Shown here: one piece after another, positions 7,850-16,907 of the stretch
How positions within the stretch are numbered: position 1 is the stretch's first letter
Layout: the number at the start of each line of letters is the position of its first letter
DNA from: Muribaculaceae bacterium
Lineage (GTDB): Bacteria; Bacteroidota; Bacteroidia; Bacteroidales; Muribaculaceae
Assembly: GCA_022510505.1 (NCBI GenBank)
Contig: JAFLTL010000020.1
Span: forward strand, 1-43,305
Length of the DNA: 43,305 nt
Direction: 5' to 3'
Translations under genes and position numbers: made by a program
Notes under the pieces: model-generated
Seen by the model: only the letters and a program-made list of their open reading frames with translations
Told to the model about the DNA's origin: nothing
Database searches by the model: none

Positions 7850-10800
7850 TTAATTGTCAATTCTGAACGGTATCTCCATGTCCTCTAAAGTGCTAAGCAT
7901 CTTGCGAGTGATTGGATAGTTCCTTCGTGAGGTGAACTGGATGGTCTTTCCCGAGACCGGATCGAAGACTCGGAATCTCCAGAAACCGTTGTGTTTGTTC
8001 TCTTTGTCTGAGACTGCCTCACCCAGGATGTTCTTGAAATCCTTGTTCATGCGTTCGGGGGTGACATGAAGAGTTATACCCTTTATGATCGTACCCTTGA
8101 CGTCGCTCAAAAGCTGCATGTTGGTGGGTGTCAGTCGCCATTCCCCGGTCTTCGGGTTCTTTCTCCACATACCGGTCACATAAATCGCTGTACCGGGCTC
8201 ACCAAAATTCTGAAACTTCTGAAACTCGTTCCCAAACAGGAAAATAGTTGTCGAAGACTCGAAATCCTCGATTTTCATGCGGCCCCAATAGTTGCCGTTC
8301 TTGCCTATTCGCTTTTCGAACTCCACTACCATTCCTGCAAATTTCACAACCTTGTTCTCGATTGGGTTCTCCAATGATCGAGCAATTGAACCCAAACCGT
8401 AGACAATGTCCATGTAGTAGGGATCGAGGGGATTGGCCGATAGATACATCCCGACATATTCCTTCTCTTTCTCAAGCTTTATCACATCGGGCCATGAAAT
8501 TGCAGGCTTGACCTGTGGACGTCCCGCAACCGGAATAGAGGAATCGCCAAAAATGTCGAAAAGTGAGTTGGCTTGCGCCTCCCGTGCATTTCGGTAGGCA
8601 TTCCCATAGCGCAACAGCTGGTCGATGAATGTCTCTCCTTTGGTGTTCGTCTCGAAATAGTCCTCCCGCTTTACATCCTCAAAGCAGTCGAAAGCACCGG
8701 CTAACGCTAGACATTCCATGACGCGGGAGTTCAGCCCCTTCAACGGAACACGCTCGACAAAGTCATAGATAGAGGAGAAAGGTCCATTGTTACGCTCTTC
8801 AATTATTCCTTTCACCAAGGATTCACCAACACCCTTGATGGCCGAGAGTCCAAAACGAATCTCACCCTTGCGGTTCACACCGAACTCGCTGAAACTTTCA
8901 TTGACATTCGGTCCGAGGACAGGTATCTTCAAACTTTTGCACTCGTCCATGAACATTCTCAGTTTGGAGATGTCGTTGCGGTTACGTGACAGGACGGCTG
9001 CCATGAACTCGGGGGTATAGTTGGCCTTCAGCCACGCAGTCTGATAGGCTACCCAACTGTAGCATGTGGCATGACTCTTGTTGAAGGCATAGGATGCGAA
9101 TTTCTCCCAGTCTGACCAGATCTTTTCAAGTGTTGCCGTTTCGTGTCCGTTGGCGTTCCCTCCGGCAATGAACTTGTTCTTGAGTTTGGCCATCTTGTCA
9201 ATTTGCTTCTTACCCATTGCCTTGCGCAGAGTGTCACTCTCGCCTCGAGTGAAGTTGGCCAGCAAACGTGATAACAACATCACCTGTTCCTGGTAGACGG
9301 TGATGCCGTAGGTGTCCTTCAGGTAGCGCTCCATAATGGGAATGTCGTAGGTAATCTCCTCGACTCCATGCTTTCTGTTTATGAACTGAGGGATGTAATC
9401 CATTGGACCCGGACGATAGAGAGCGTTCATCGCAATCAGGTCCTCAAAAGTTGATGGCTTTAGCTCCTTGAGGTAACGTTGCATGCCGCTCGACTCGAAC
9501 TGGAAGGTTCCTGTGGTTTTACCTTGGCAATAAAGCTTGAATGTCAATGGATCGTCAAGCGGAATGTTTTCTATATCGATGACTTGGTCTCGTGTCAAAC
9601 GAATGTTTTCAATCGCATCCTTTATGATGGAAAGGGTTTTCAATCCAAGGAAGTCCATCTTTATCAGTCCGGTTTCCTCGATGACCTTTCCTTCGAACTG
9701 GGTCACGAGCAGTTTACCTTCCACCTTGTCGGTAGCTGTGCTGACAGGCACCCAGTCGGTTATGTCGTCGCGGCAGATTATCACGCCACAGGCATGTACA
9801 CCAACGTTTCTGACGTTTCCCTCGAGCTTGCGTGCATATTCCAATGTCTCCACGATCAACGGGTCGCTGCCCGACAGTTCCTTCTTAAAATCGGGGACAT
9901 GTTTGTAGCAGTTATCGAGGGTGGTTTTTAGTTTCTTTCCGTTTACTTCGGGCATGTAATCCGGTACCAAATTGGCAAGTCGGTTACTCTCGGGCAAAGG
10001 CAACTGTTCGGTTCTGGCCACATCCTTGATGGCCGACTTGGCTGCCATGGTGCCGTAGGTGATGATGTGAGCCACCTTTTCCTCCCCATACTTGTCAGTA
10101 ACATATTTCAGTACCTTTGCCCGGCCGTCATCGTCAAAGTCAATGTCGATATCAGGCAATGAAATGCGGTCGGGGTTAAGGAAACGTTCGAAAAGCAAAT
10201 CATACTTCAACGGGTCGATCTGGGTAATCCCAAGACAGTAGGCCACACAAGAACCGGCTGCCGATCCACGCCCAGGACCAACACTGACGCCCAACTTATC
10301 ACGGGATTCGTTGATGAAGTCCTGGACAATCAGGAAGTAACCGGGGAAACCCATGGTCTTCATGATGTGGAGCTCGAAATTGATTCTCTCCTCTATTTCG
10401 GAAGACAGCTCCTGGCCATAGCGGCGATGAGCACCCTCGTAGGCCAGTTTTCTCAGATAGTCAGCCTCAAACTTAATGCGATATAGTTTGTCGTAACCAC
10501 CGAGATGTTTGATTTTCTCATGGGCTTCCTCCTCGCTCAAAACTACATTGCCGTTTTCATCGCGTGTGAATTCGTCGAAAAGTTCTTTTTCGGTTATTCG
10601 GCTTCGATATTCCTCTTCAGTTCCGAACTCAGCAGGAATCTCGAAGGTTGGCATGATTGGCTCATGATTGATTGTATAGATCTCAATCTTGTCGAGCACT
10701 TCGCGGGTGTTCCTCAAAGCCTCGGGAACATCGTTGAAGACTCTATTCATTTCCTCAGTGGTCTTGAGCCATTCTTGCTTGGAATAGAACATTCGGTCGT

Positions 10801-11551
10801 CATCAGCCACATTCTTGTTAGTGGAGATGCAAATTAGCCGGTCGTGGGCCTCTGCATCATCTTCGTTGACAAAATGAACGTCGTTGGTTGCGACAAGCTT
10901 TATTCCATGTTTTTTGGATAATTCAATCAGCACAGGATTGACGCGCTCCTGTTCACGATAGGCCTCATGATTGGCTCGCGGTGTGGTTGCCTTGTGGCGT
11001 TGCAACTCAAGATAGTAATCGTCGCCAAAAATTGACTTATACCACAGAATCCTCTCTTCGGCTCCCTTTAGGTCTCCTTTTCTAATCAAACGCGGAACCT
11101 CTCCGGCCAGACAGGCCGAACATGCGATGATACCCTCATGATATTTCTCAAGATCGGCATGGTCCGTGCGAGGATGCATGTAAAAGCCATCTTTCCATGC
11201 TCGGGAGACAATCTTGATGAGGTTCTGATATCCCTTTTTGTTTTTTGCAAGCAAAATCAAATGGGACCCTCGGTCTTCCTTGTCGACATGAGTCTCTTTG
11301 TCGGATGCGGCAACATAGACCTCACAGCCATAAATCGGGACGAACGCCTCGAGTCCTTTCTTTTTGCGGTCGTTGTTTATCGAGGAAACGTAGTTGAACA
11401 TTTCCTTGACACCATACATTACACCGTGATCGGTTAATGCTATTCCGGGCATTCCATCCTCTATAGCCTTGTTGACCAGCGCTTCTATTGAAGCCTGGCC
11501 ATCAAGGATAGAGTATTGTGAATGAACATGTAAATGAACGAATGGTTCCAA
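7850..11551 (-). CDS. dnaE: DNA polymerase III alpha subunit
   Basis: 1233 residues, a DnaE1-type replicative polymerase. The N-terminal PHP domain (about 1-290) carries a full set of candidate metal ligands: FVHLHVHSQYS, ALTDHG, CSACLAGE, TNDVHF and EAHDRL. The palm has VGPGRGSAAGSCVAYCLG and the catalytic acids in LPDIDIDFDDDGR. A probable sliding-clamp motif, QANSLF, starts at residue 993. An OB-fold follows and the C-terminus is family-specific. It starts 9 bases after the M13 peptidase stop and precedes trxA by 18 bases, so it seems to be transcribed from the promoter in front of the peptidase gene. Identity is certain. Confidence 0.97.
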   Translation of the reverse strand: MEPFVHLHVHSQYSILDGQASIEALVNKAIEDGMPGIALTDHGVMYGVKEMFNYVSSINNDRKKKGLEAFVPIYGCEVYVAASDKETHVDKEDRGSHLILLAKNKKGYQNLIKIVSRAWKDGFYMHPRTDHADLEKYHEGIIACSACLAGEVPRLIRKGDLKGAEERILWYKSIFGDDYYLELQRHKATTPRANHEAYREQERVNPVLIELSKKHGIKLVATNDVHFVNEDDAEAHDRLICISTNKNVADDDRMFYSKQEWLKTTEEMNRVFNDVPEALRNTREVLDKIEIYTINHEPIMPTFEIPAEFGTEEEYRSRITEKELFDEFTRDENGNVVLSEEEAHEKIKHLGGYDKLYRIKFEADYLRKLAYEGAHRRYGQELSSEIEERINFELHIMKTMGFPGYFLIVQDFINESRDKLGVSVGPGRGSAAGSCVAYCLGITQIDPLKYDLLFERFLNPDRISLPDIDIDFDDDGRAKVLKYVTDKYGEEKVAHIITYGTMAAKSAIKDVARTEQLPLPESNRLANLVPDYMPEVNGKKLKTTLDNCYKHVPDFKKELSGSDPLIVETLEYARKLEGNVRNVGVHACGVIICRDDITDWVPVSTATDKVEGKLLVTQFEGKVIEETGLIKMDFLGLKTLSIIKDAIENIRLTRDQVIDIENIPLDDPLTFKLYCQGKTTGTFQFESSGMQRYLKELKPSTFEDLIAMNALYRPGPMDYIPQFINRKHGVEEITYDIPIMERYLKDTYGITVYQEQVMLLSRLLANFTRGESDTLRKAMGKKQIDKMAKLKNKFIAGGNANGHETATLEKIWSDWEKFASYAFNKSHATCYSWVAYQTAWLKANYTPEFMAAVLSRNRNDISKLRMFMDECKSLKIPVLGPNVNESFSEFGVNRKGEIRFGLSAIKGVGESLVKGIIEERNNGPFSSIYDFVERVPLKGLNSRVMECLALAGAFDCFEDVKREDYFETNTKGETFIDQLLRYGNAYRNAREAQANSLFDIFGDSSIPVAGRPQVKPAISWPDVIKLEKEKEYVGMYLSANPLDPYYMDIVYGLGSIARSLENPIENKVVKFAGMVVEFEKRIGKNGNYWGRMKIEDFESSTTIFLFGNEFQKFQNFGEPGTAIYVTGMWRKNPKTGEWRLTPTNMQLLSDVKGTIIKGITLHVTPERMNKDFKNILGEAVSDKENKHNGFWRFRVFDPVSGKTIQFTSRRNYPITRKMLSTLEDMEIPFRIDN

Positions 11552-11560
11552 TTAAATTTA

Positions 11561-13621
11561 TTACCAGATTACAACCTGCTGTTCGGGAGCAAGGTAGAGT
11601 GAGTCGCCTTCTTGAATGCCGAACGCCTCGAAGAAGGGCGTGATGTTCCGCAGGGTTACGTTGACGCGGTTCTTGGCAAGCGAGTGGGGATCGGAGGTGG
11701 TCAGATTCTGAATTTCCTCGTCGCGCACGTTGTTTGCCCAAATGTTGGCGTAGTTCATGTAGAATACCTGTTCGGGGGTGTATCCCTCAATCTTTGCTTC
11801 CTCGGAATTTACATCGATGCCTTTCTTTTCCTGGGAATTTAGGAATGCAGTGCGTGACACACGAAGACCTCCCTGGTCGGCAATGTTTTCACCAAGAGTG
11901 AAGTGGCCGTTGGCATGGACGCCGGGGAGCACCTCAATAGCGTCGAACTGGGCTGCCAGTTGCTCGGCAAGTTCGTTGAAGGCTGCAGCATCTTCGGCTG
12001 TCCACCAGTCGGTCATGTTGCCCTGGTCGTCGAAAATACGACCCTGGTCGTCAAATCCATGGGTCATTTCGTGACCGATGACTACACCGATTCCACCGTA
12101 GTTCTCGGCATCAGTAGCTTCGGGATCGAAGAATGGCGCCTGAAGGATTGCAGCAGGAAACACGATTTCATTGGCCATCGGGTTGTAGTAGGCATTGACA
12201 GTTTGAGGAGTCATGCCCCATTCGGTCTTGTCGACAGGTTTGCCCCACTTCGAATAGGTGTCACGCTGGTGCCACATGGAAACCTCATGCATATTGTCAT
12301 AATAGGACTTCTCGGGATCGATTTCCATCGAAGAATAGTCTTTCCATTTGTCGGGATAACCAATCTTTACTGTGAACGCAGCAAGTTTCTTACGGGCGTT
12401 TGCTTTAGTCGAGTCACTCATCCAGGTCAGGTTGTCGATGTGGGTGCCCAACGCCTCACGCAGATTCTCAACCAACACAAGCATTTGTTGCTTTGAGGAT
12501 TCGGGGAAATATTTCTCTACATAGAGTTGACCCACTGCTTCGCCAAGTGCTCCTTCAGTGGCCGCCAGAGCTCTTTTCCAGCGCGGACGTTGTTCCTGAA
12601 CGCCGCTCATGACTTTGCTGAACTCAAATGAAGCATCGGTGAAGTCGTCACTAAGATAGGGGGCTGCACCGGCAACCATTTTCCAAAGGTAGTAGTCCTT
12701 CACTTCAGCCGGATTCAATGAACCCATGAGGTCGTTGGCTCTCTTAACCGTGTTTGGTTCGGTTACGATAACGGTTTCAGGTGTTTCGATTCCCATAGTC
12801 TCTACGAAGAAACGATCCCACTGGACGTTGGGGTATTCCTTCTTCAACTGAGCCAAAGGATAGACATTGTTCATGGCTGCGATGTTGCGGCTCTGTTCGC
12901 GTGTCCATGTCTCTTCGGCGATGGAGGTTTCAATCTTCATCACGTTGTCTACGATGCGGGCTGCCTCTTCGGCTGTGAATCCCGCATTCTGCATCTGGGT
13001 GGCAATCAGTTTCTTATAGGCTTCGCGCACTGCTGTGTTGCGTTCGTCGTCAAGAAGATAGTAATCACGGTCGCGAAGACCCAATCCACCGCCACCGACA
13101 TACATGGCATATTCGTTACTGTTGGATAGGTTCTCCTGAGGACCGGCCGAGAAGAACGGCGATGCATAATTTGCATGGAGCCACATGAAAAGGTCAGCCA
13201 TTGACTTGGCATCCTCGGGTGTCTCTACGATTCTCTTCAGGTTGGCCTGGATGGGCTGAGCTCCATCGCTGTTGCGACGTGTCGAGTCCATCGCCTGGTT
13301 ATAGATGGTTGAAACCTTGAAAGCTACTGTTCCGGGCTCCGGATTCTGAGCCGCCAGGCCGGTCACGATTTCTTGAACTCTGAGCTCATTTTCGTCGTTT
13401 AGGACATTGAACTGACCGTAGCGGGAATATTCGGGAGTGAGCGGATGATTTTCCTGCCACCCCTTGTTGATGCGGGTATAGAAATCGGCTCCCGCAGGTA
13501 TTGACTCGTCAAAGGACTGGGGATCAAGGCTCTTAAACTGGGATTTTTTATGGCAACCAGTCAAAGCGACTGTGCCTGCAGCTGTTATAGCCATACTAAT
13601 GAACAAGAAAGAGATTTTCAT
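11561..13621 (-). CDS. pepO: M13 family zinc metallopeptidase, lipoprotein
   Basis: 686 residues. The N-terminus is a lipoprotein signal with lipobox ALTGC (Cys 23), so it is anchored in a membrane outside the cytosol. The neprilysin-family zinc site is complete: HEMTH at 517-521 in GVVIGHEMTHGFDDQG, and the third ligand Glu578 in GENIADQGG. The substrate-positioning NAYYN motif lies upstream, in TVNAYYNPMANE. Such enzymes cut short peptides in the periplasm or at the cell surface. It is the first gene of the minus-strand run that continues into dnaE, and its promoter (TAAATTTG at 13661-13654) lies in the divergent region facing the amylase gene. Family is sure; symbol is by family resemblance. 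Confidence 0.92.
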   Translation of the reverse strand: MKISFLFISMAITAAGTVALTGCHKKSQFKSLDPQSFDESIPAGADFYTRINKGWQENHPLTPEYSRYGQFNVLNDENELRVQEIVTGLAAQNPEPGTVAFKVSTIYNQAMDSTRRNSDGAQPIQANLKRIVETPEDAKSMADLFMWLHANYASPFFSAGPQENLSNSNEYAMYVGGGGLGLRDRDYYLLDDERNTAVREAYKKLIATQMQNAGFTAEEAARIVDNVMKIETSIAEETWTREQSRNIAAMNNVYPLAQLKKEYPNVQWDRFFVETMGIETPETVIVTEPNTVKRANDLMGSLNPAEVKDYYLWKMVAGAAPYLSDDFTDASFEFSKVMSGVQEQRPRWKRALAATEGALGEAVGQLYVEKYFPESSKQQMLVLVENLREALGTHIDNLTWMSDSTKANARKKLAAFTVKIGYPDKWKDYSSMEIDPEKSYYDNMHEVSMWHQRDTYSKWGKPVDKTEWGMTPQTVNAYYNPMANEIVFPAAILQAPFFDPEATDAENYGGIGVVIGHEMTHGFDDQGRIFDDQGNMTDWWTAEDAAAFNELAEQLAAQFDAIEVLPGVHANGHFTLGENIADQGGLRVSRTAFLNSQEKKGIDVNSEEAKIEGYTPEQVFYMNYANIWANNVRDEEIQNLTTSDPHSLAKNRVNVTLRNITPFFEAFGIQEGDSLYLAPEQQVVIW

Positions 13622-13649
13622 TTTTTTGTTGATAGATTATAAATCTTTT

Positions 13650-13697
13650 GGTGCAAATTTAATAAAAAAGTGGGAATTTTTTTCCTAAATTTGCACC
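13650..13697. promoter_or_regulatory. divergent promoter pair inside a 12-bp inverted repeat
   Basis: GGTGCAAATTTA (13650-13661) and TAAATTTGCACC (13686-13697) are perfect 12-base inverted repeats, 24 bases apart. Each contains a Bacteroidota -7 box TAAATTTG, one facing the M13 peptidase (minus) and one facing the amylase (plus). No clear -33 TTG is present at the usual distance for either. The plus box ends 12 bases before the amylase ATG at 13706, giving a very short leader. Confidence 0.65.
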
Positions 13698-13705
13698 TCG
13701 AAAAG

Positions 13706-15436
13706 ATGGAATTTAAACCCGTCATATATCAGCTTTTTCCACGCTTGTTCGTTAATTTCAACGAGCACTGTGTCCCCAACGGCACCATAAAACAGAACGG
13801 ATCGGGGAAAATGAATGATATATCAAGTAAGTTGCTCGACGGGATTAAGGAACTTGGCGTGACCCACGTGTGGTATACCGGAATTATAGAACACGCCCAT
13901 GTAACCGACTATTCTGAGTTCGGTATAAAATCAAACAATCCCCACATTGTCAAAGGTAACGCAGGTAGTCCCTACGCTATAACAGATTATTACGACATCG
14001 ACCCCGACATCGCCGAGAATGTTCCACAGCGCATGAAGGAGTTCGAGGAACTCGTCACAAGAACCCACGAAGCCGGGCTGAAGGTGATCATAGACTTTGT
14101 GCCAAACCATGTTGCCCGTGAATATCACAGCGATGTGAAACCTCGTGGAATAAGGGATTTCGGTGCCGACGACGATGTCAACTATTTTTTCAATCCCAAC
14201 AACGATTTCTATTACATTACCCGACAGCTCTTTTCCCCTTCAATCGATCTTGGAGAGGGGGATGACCGATATGTGGAATTCCCATCTAAGGCTTCGGGTA
14301 ACGACTGCTTCACCGCATTCCCGGGGGGAAATGACTGGTATGAGACAGTCAAACTGAACTATGGCGTGGACTATGGGGACGGATCACGACACTTCGATCC
14401 GATTCCGCCCGTTTGGTTCAAGATGCTTCACATTCTGAGATATTGGGCCGCCAAAGGTATCGATGGATTCCGGTGCGACATGGTTTTCATGGTGCCGCTT
14501 GAGTTCTGGGAATGGGCTATCCCGAAGGTGAAGAAAAGCTATCCCGATTTGATTTTCATTGCCGAGATATATGACGTTAACCTTTACCGCGATTTTATTT
14601 TCCGCGGAGGGTTCGATTATCTCTACGATAAGGTGAATCTTTACGACACGCTTCGTGGCATCGAATGTAGTAATTTCTCGGCGGCTCAGCTGACCGACTG
14701 CTGGCAAACGGTTGAGGGTATCGGCGATAAAATGCTGAATTTCCTCGAAAATCATGACGAACAACGTTTCGCTTCGGATTTCTTCGCACGCGATGCTTCC
14801 CTCGTGATTCCATCGTTAGTGGTGACGGCCATGATAGGTGGTGGCGCAGTGATGATATATCAGGGACAGGAACTCGGTGAACGTGGTGCGGATGCCGAGG
14901 GTTTCAGTGGTCAAGACGGGCGTACGACAATTTTCGACTATTGGAGCATGCCAACTGTTCGCCGATGGGTTAACAACGGGAAATGTAACCTGGAGAAACT
15001 GACTCAAAAAGAAAAGGATCTCAGAAAAAAATACGCGAAGATTCTGACTCTCTGCAATAGTGAACCGGCAATCAGGAACGGTCGGTTCTTCGACCTGATG
15101 TATGTCAACTATCAAAACGACACTCTCGACCCTCACCGCCAGTTCGTATTCCTCAGAGGAGAAGCCGACAACTATCTTGTGATTGCTGTGAATTTCAGCG
15201 ACCGGCCGGTTAATCTTCATGTCAACATCCCTGCCCATGCTTTTGACTTGTTGGAGCTTGTGCAAGGCGAAGTCGATTCAACCGAACTGCTGTCGGGAAA
15301 AAAACTGAAACGGACCGTCGGACCTGAAACTCCGTTTGTCACCGAGGTTCCACCCCATGACGCAGCCATTTGGAAGGTGCAGAAGAAAAAGAAGAGAAAC
15401 AAATCCAAATCTACAATATCCGATAAAAAAGATTGA
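13706..15436 (+). CDS. GH13 alpha-amylase family glycoside hydrolase
   Basis: 576 residues with the (beta/alpha)8 barrel motifs of GH13: region I KVIIDFVPNHV, region II GIDGFRCDMVF with nucleophile D258, region III LIFIAEIY with acid/base E287 and region IV FLENHDEQRF with D351. A C-terminal beta domain follows and the tail is lysine-rich. There is no signal peptide, so it acts in the cytosol on alpha-glucans or maltodextrins. I chose ATG 13706 because the -7 box TAAATTTG lies at 13686-13693 and the alternative upstream codons would fall inside the promoter. It is the first gene of the plus-strand operon, 3 bases before prs. The exact substrate is not readable from sequence. Confidence 0.9.
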   Translation: MEFKPVIYQLFPRLFVNFNEHCVPNGTIKQNGSGKMNDISSKLLDGIKELGVTHVWYTGIIEHAHVTDYSEFGIKSNNPHIVKGNAGSPYAITDYYDIDPDIAENVPQRMKEFEELVTRTHEAGLKVIIDFVPNHVAREYHSDVKPRGIRDFGADDDVNYFFNPNNDFYYITRQLFSPSIDLGEGDDRYVEFPSKASGNDCFTAFPGGNDWYETVKLNYGVDYGDGSRHFDPIPPVWFKMLHILRYWAAKGIDGFRCDMVFMVPLEFWEWAIPKVKKSYPDLIFIAEIYDVNLYRDFIFRGGFDYLYDKVNLYDTLRGIECSNFSAAQLTDCWQTVEGIGDKMLNFLENHDEQRFASDFFARDASLVIPSLVVTAMIGGGAVMIYQGQELGERGADAEGFSGQDGRTTIFDYWSMPTVRRWVNNGKCNLEKLTQKEKDLRKKYAKILTLCNSEPAIRNGRFFDLMYVNYQNDTLDPHRQFVFLRGEADNYLVIAVNFSDRPVNLHVNIPAHAFDLLELVQGEVDSTELLSGKKLKRTVGPETPFVTEVPPHDAAIWKVQKKKKRNKSKSTISDKKD

Positions 15437-15439
15437 ATA

Positions 15440-16381
15440 ATGTCACAATTGCCTCCTTTTAAGGTTTTCGCCGGAACTAAATCCCAATACATGGGTGAAG
15501 AAATCTGTAAGGATCTCGGTGTGGAACTTGGCAAAATGAATATCCAGCATTTTGCCGACGGTGAATTTGAAGTATCCTATGAAGAGTCAATCAGAGGTTG
15601 TGAAGTTTTCCTCGTTCAGTCGACTTTCCCGAATACCGACAACCTGATGGAACTCCTGCTCATGATTGACGCTGCTAAAAGGGCTTCGGCAAAGTCTATC
15701 AACGCGGTGATTCCTTATTTCGGATGGGCTCGCCAGGACCGTAAGGACAAACCGAGGGTATCAATCGCAGCAAAACTGGTTGCCGACATGCTGATGGCTG
15801 CCGGTGTCGACCGTGTCATCACAATGGACTTGCATGCCGACCAAATACAAGGTTTCTTCGATATCCCGGTCGACCACCTCTATGCATCGTCGGTGTTCAT
15901 CCCTTACATCCAGTCGTTGAACCTTGAGGATATGGTGATTGCAACCCCCGATGTTGGTGGGGCAAAACGTGCCAACAGCTATTCAAAATATCTGAATGTT
16001 CCTCTTGTGCTTTGTCACAAGCAAAGGGCGAAAGCCAACGTTGTGGCTACCATGACAGTGATTGGCGACGTGAACGGAAAGAATGTAATACTTATCGACG
16101 ACATGGCCGACACTGCCGGAACAATCACCAAAGCTGCCGACCTGCTCTCAAACCAAGGAGCGAAAAGCGTCAGGGCATTGTGCTCCCACGCTATCATGAG
16201 CGACCCGGCTTCGGAAAGAGTCGAGAACAGCAAGATTACTGAAATGATTTTCACCAACAGCATTCCTTTCACTAAGAAATGCTCAAAGGTCACAATTCTT
16301 TCGGTCGCTCGACTTTTCGCCGATACCATCAGGAGGGTCCACGAAAACGAATCAATTTCATCGCAATATCTGATTAAGTAG
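15440..16381 (+). CDS. prs: ribose-phosphate pyrophosphokinase
   Basis: 313 residues, the normal length of class I PRPP synthetase. Visible motifs are the flexible-loop part YFGWARQDRKDKPR, the metal/ATP site TMDLHADQIQGFF and the PRPP loop VILIDDMADTAGTI (D220, D221). It makes PRPP from ribose 5-phosphate and ATP, the precursor for purines, pyrimidines, NAD, His and Trp. It lies 3 bases after the amylase gene and 7 bases before the Fur-like gene, and purA follows, so purine precursor supply and AMP synthesis are transcribed together. Identity is certain. Confidence 0.96.
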   Translation: MSQLPPFKVFAGTKSQYMGEEICKDLGVELGKMNIQHFADGEFEVSYEESIRGCEVFLVQSTFPNTDNLMELLLMIDAAKRASAKSINAVIPYFGWARQDRKDKPRVSIAAKLVADMLMAAGVDRVITMDLHADQIQGFFDIPVDHLYASSVFIPYIQSLNLEDMVIATPDVGGAKRANSYSKYLNVPLVLCHKQRAKANVVATMTVIGDVNGKNVILIDDMADTAGTITKAADLLSNQGAKSVRALCSHAIMSDPASERVENSKITEMIFTNSIPFTKKCSKVTILSVARLFADTIRRVHENESISSQYLIK

Positions 16382-16388
16382 AAACGTC

Positions 16389-16907
16389 TTGGGAAAGAAA
16401 GCCGATATCCAGAATGAGAATCCTCATGCCGCGATTGTCGGCGTCTTAAACCGTTATATAGATTCCAAGGGACTGAGACACACCCCCGAACGGGTCACTG
16501 TCCTTGATGTGCTGTGCTCGGGTCCCAGTCGATTCACAATCGATGAGGTACTGGACCGAATGGCCGAGGGTGGATATAACATCTCCCGGGGGACAATTGT
16601 GAATTCGGTCAACCTGTTTCAGAAAATAGGATTGGTGGCTCAGGTTGGAAACGTTGGAAGATTCCGACTCTATCAGCTCTTGCCACGTTCCAAGAAGTCA
16701 TCGGCCACCGGACGCGTACCATTCCAGATTCAACTGCATTGTAACCGTTGTGGATCTATAAAGGAGGTCAGGGACATTCAAGCAGTCACACCGCTGGCCA
16801 CACGTCGCTACGGAACATTCCTGCCGATGAATGGAATCGTGATGCTACATGGAACTTGTTCAAAATGTATAAAGAAAGATAAATATTCAAAAGTTGCTGT
16901 CAAATGA
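16389..16907 (+). CDS. Fur family transcriptional regulator lacking the usual histidine sensor cluster
   Basis: 172 residues. The first helix has GLRHTPERVTVLDVL, like the RxTPqR segment of Fur proteins, followed by a winged helix with NISRGTIVNSVNLFQKIGLV. Two structural zinc CxxC pairs are present (C118/C121 and C157/C160). The His-rich motif that normally precedes the first CxxC (HHDH in Fur) is replaced by PFQIQLH, so classic iron sensing looks unlikely. The only start that fits is TTG at 16389: an in-frame TGA lies just upstream and no in-frame ATG precedes helix 1. It ends in an ATGA overlap with purA. Its target may be purine or PRPP genes, but that is inference from position. Confidence 0.85.
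   Translation: MGKKADIQNENPHAAIVGVLNRYIDSKGLRHTPERVTVLDVLCSGPSRFTIDEVLDRMAEGGYNISRGTIVNSVNLFQKIGLVAQVGNVGRFRLYQLLPRSKKSSATGRVPFQIQLHCNRCGSIKEVRDIQAVTPLATRRYGTFLPMNGIVMLHGTCSKCIKKDKYSKVAVK

Noticed and set aside
11903-12496. Plus-strand 197-residue open frame
   Set aside because: Lies entirely antisense within the M13 peptidase gene, whose zinc site and length are complete.
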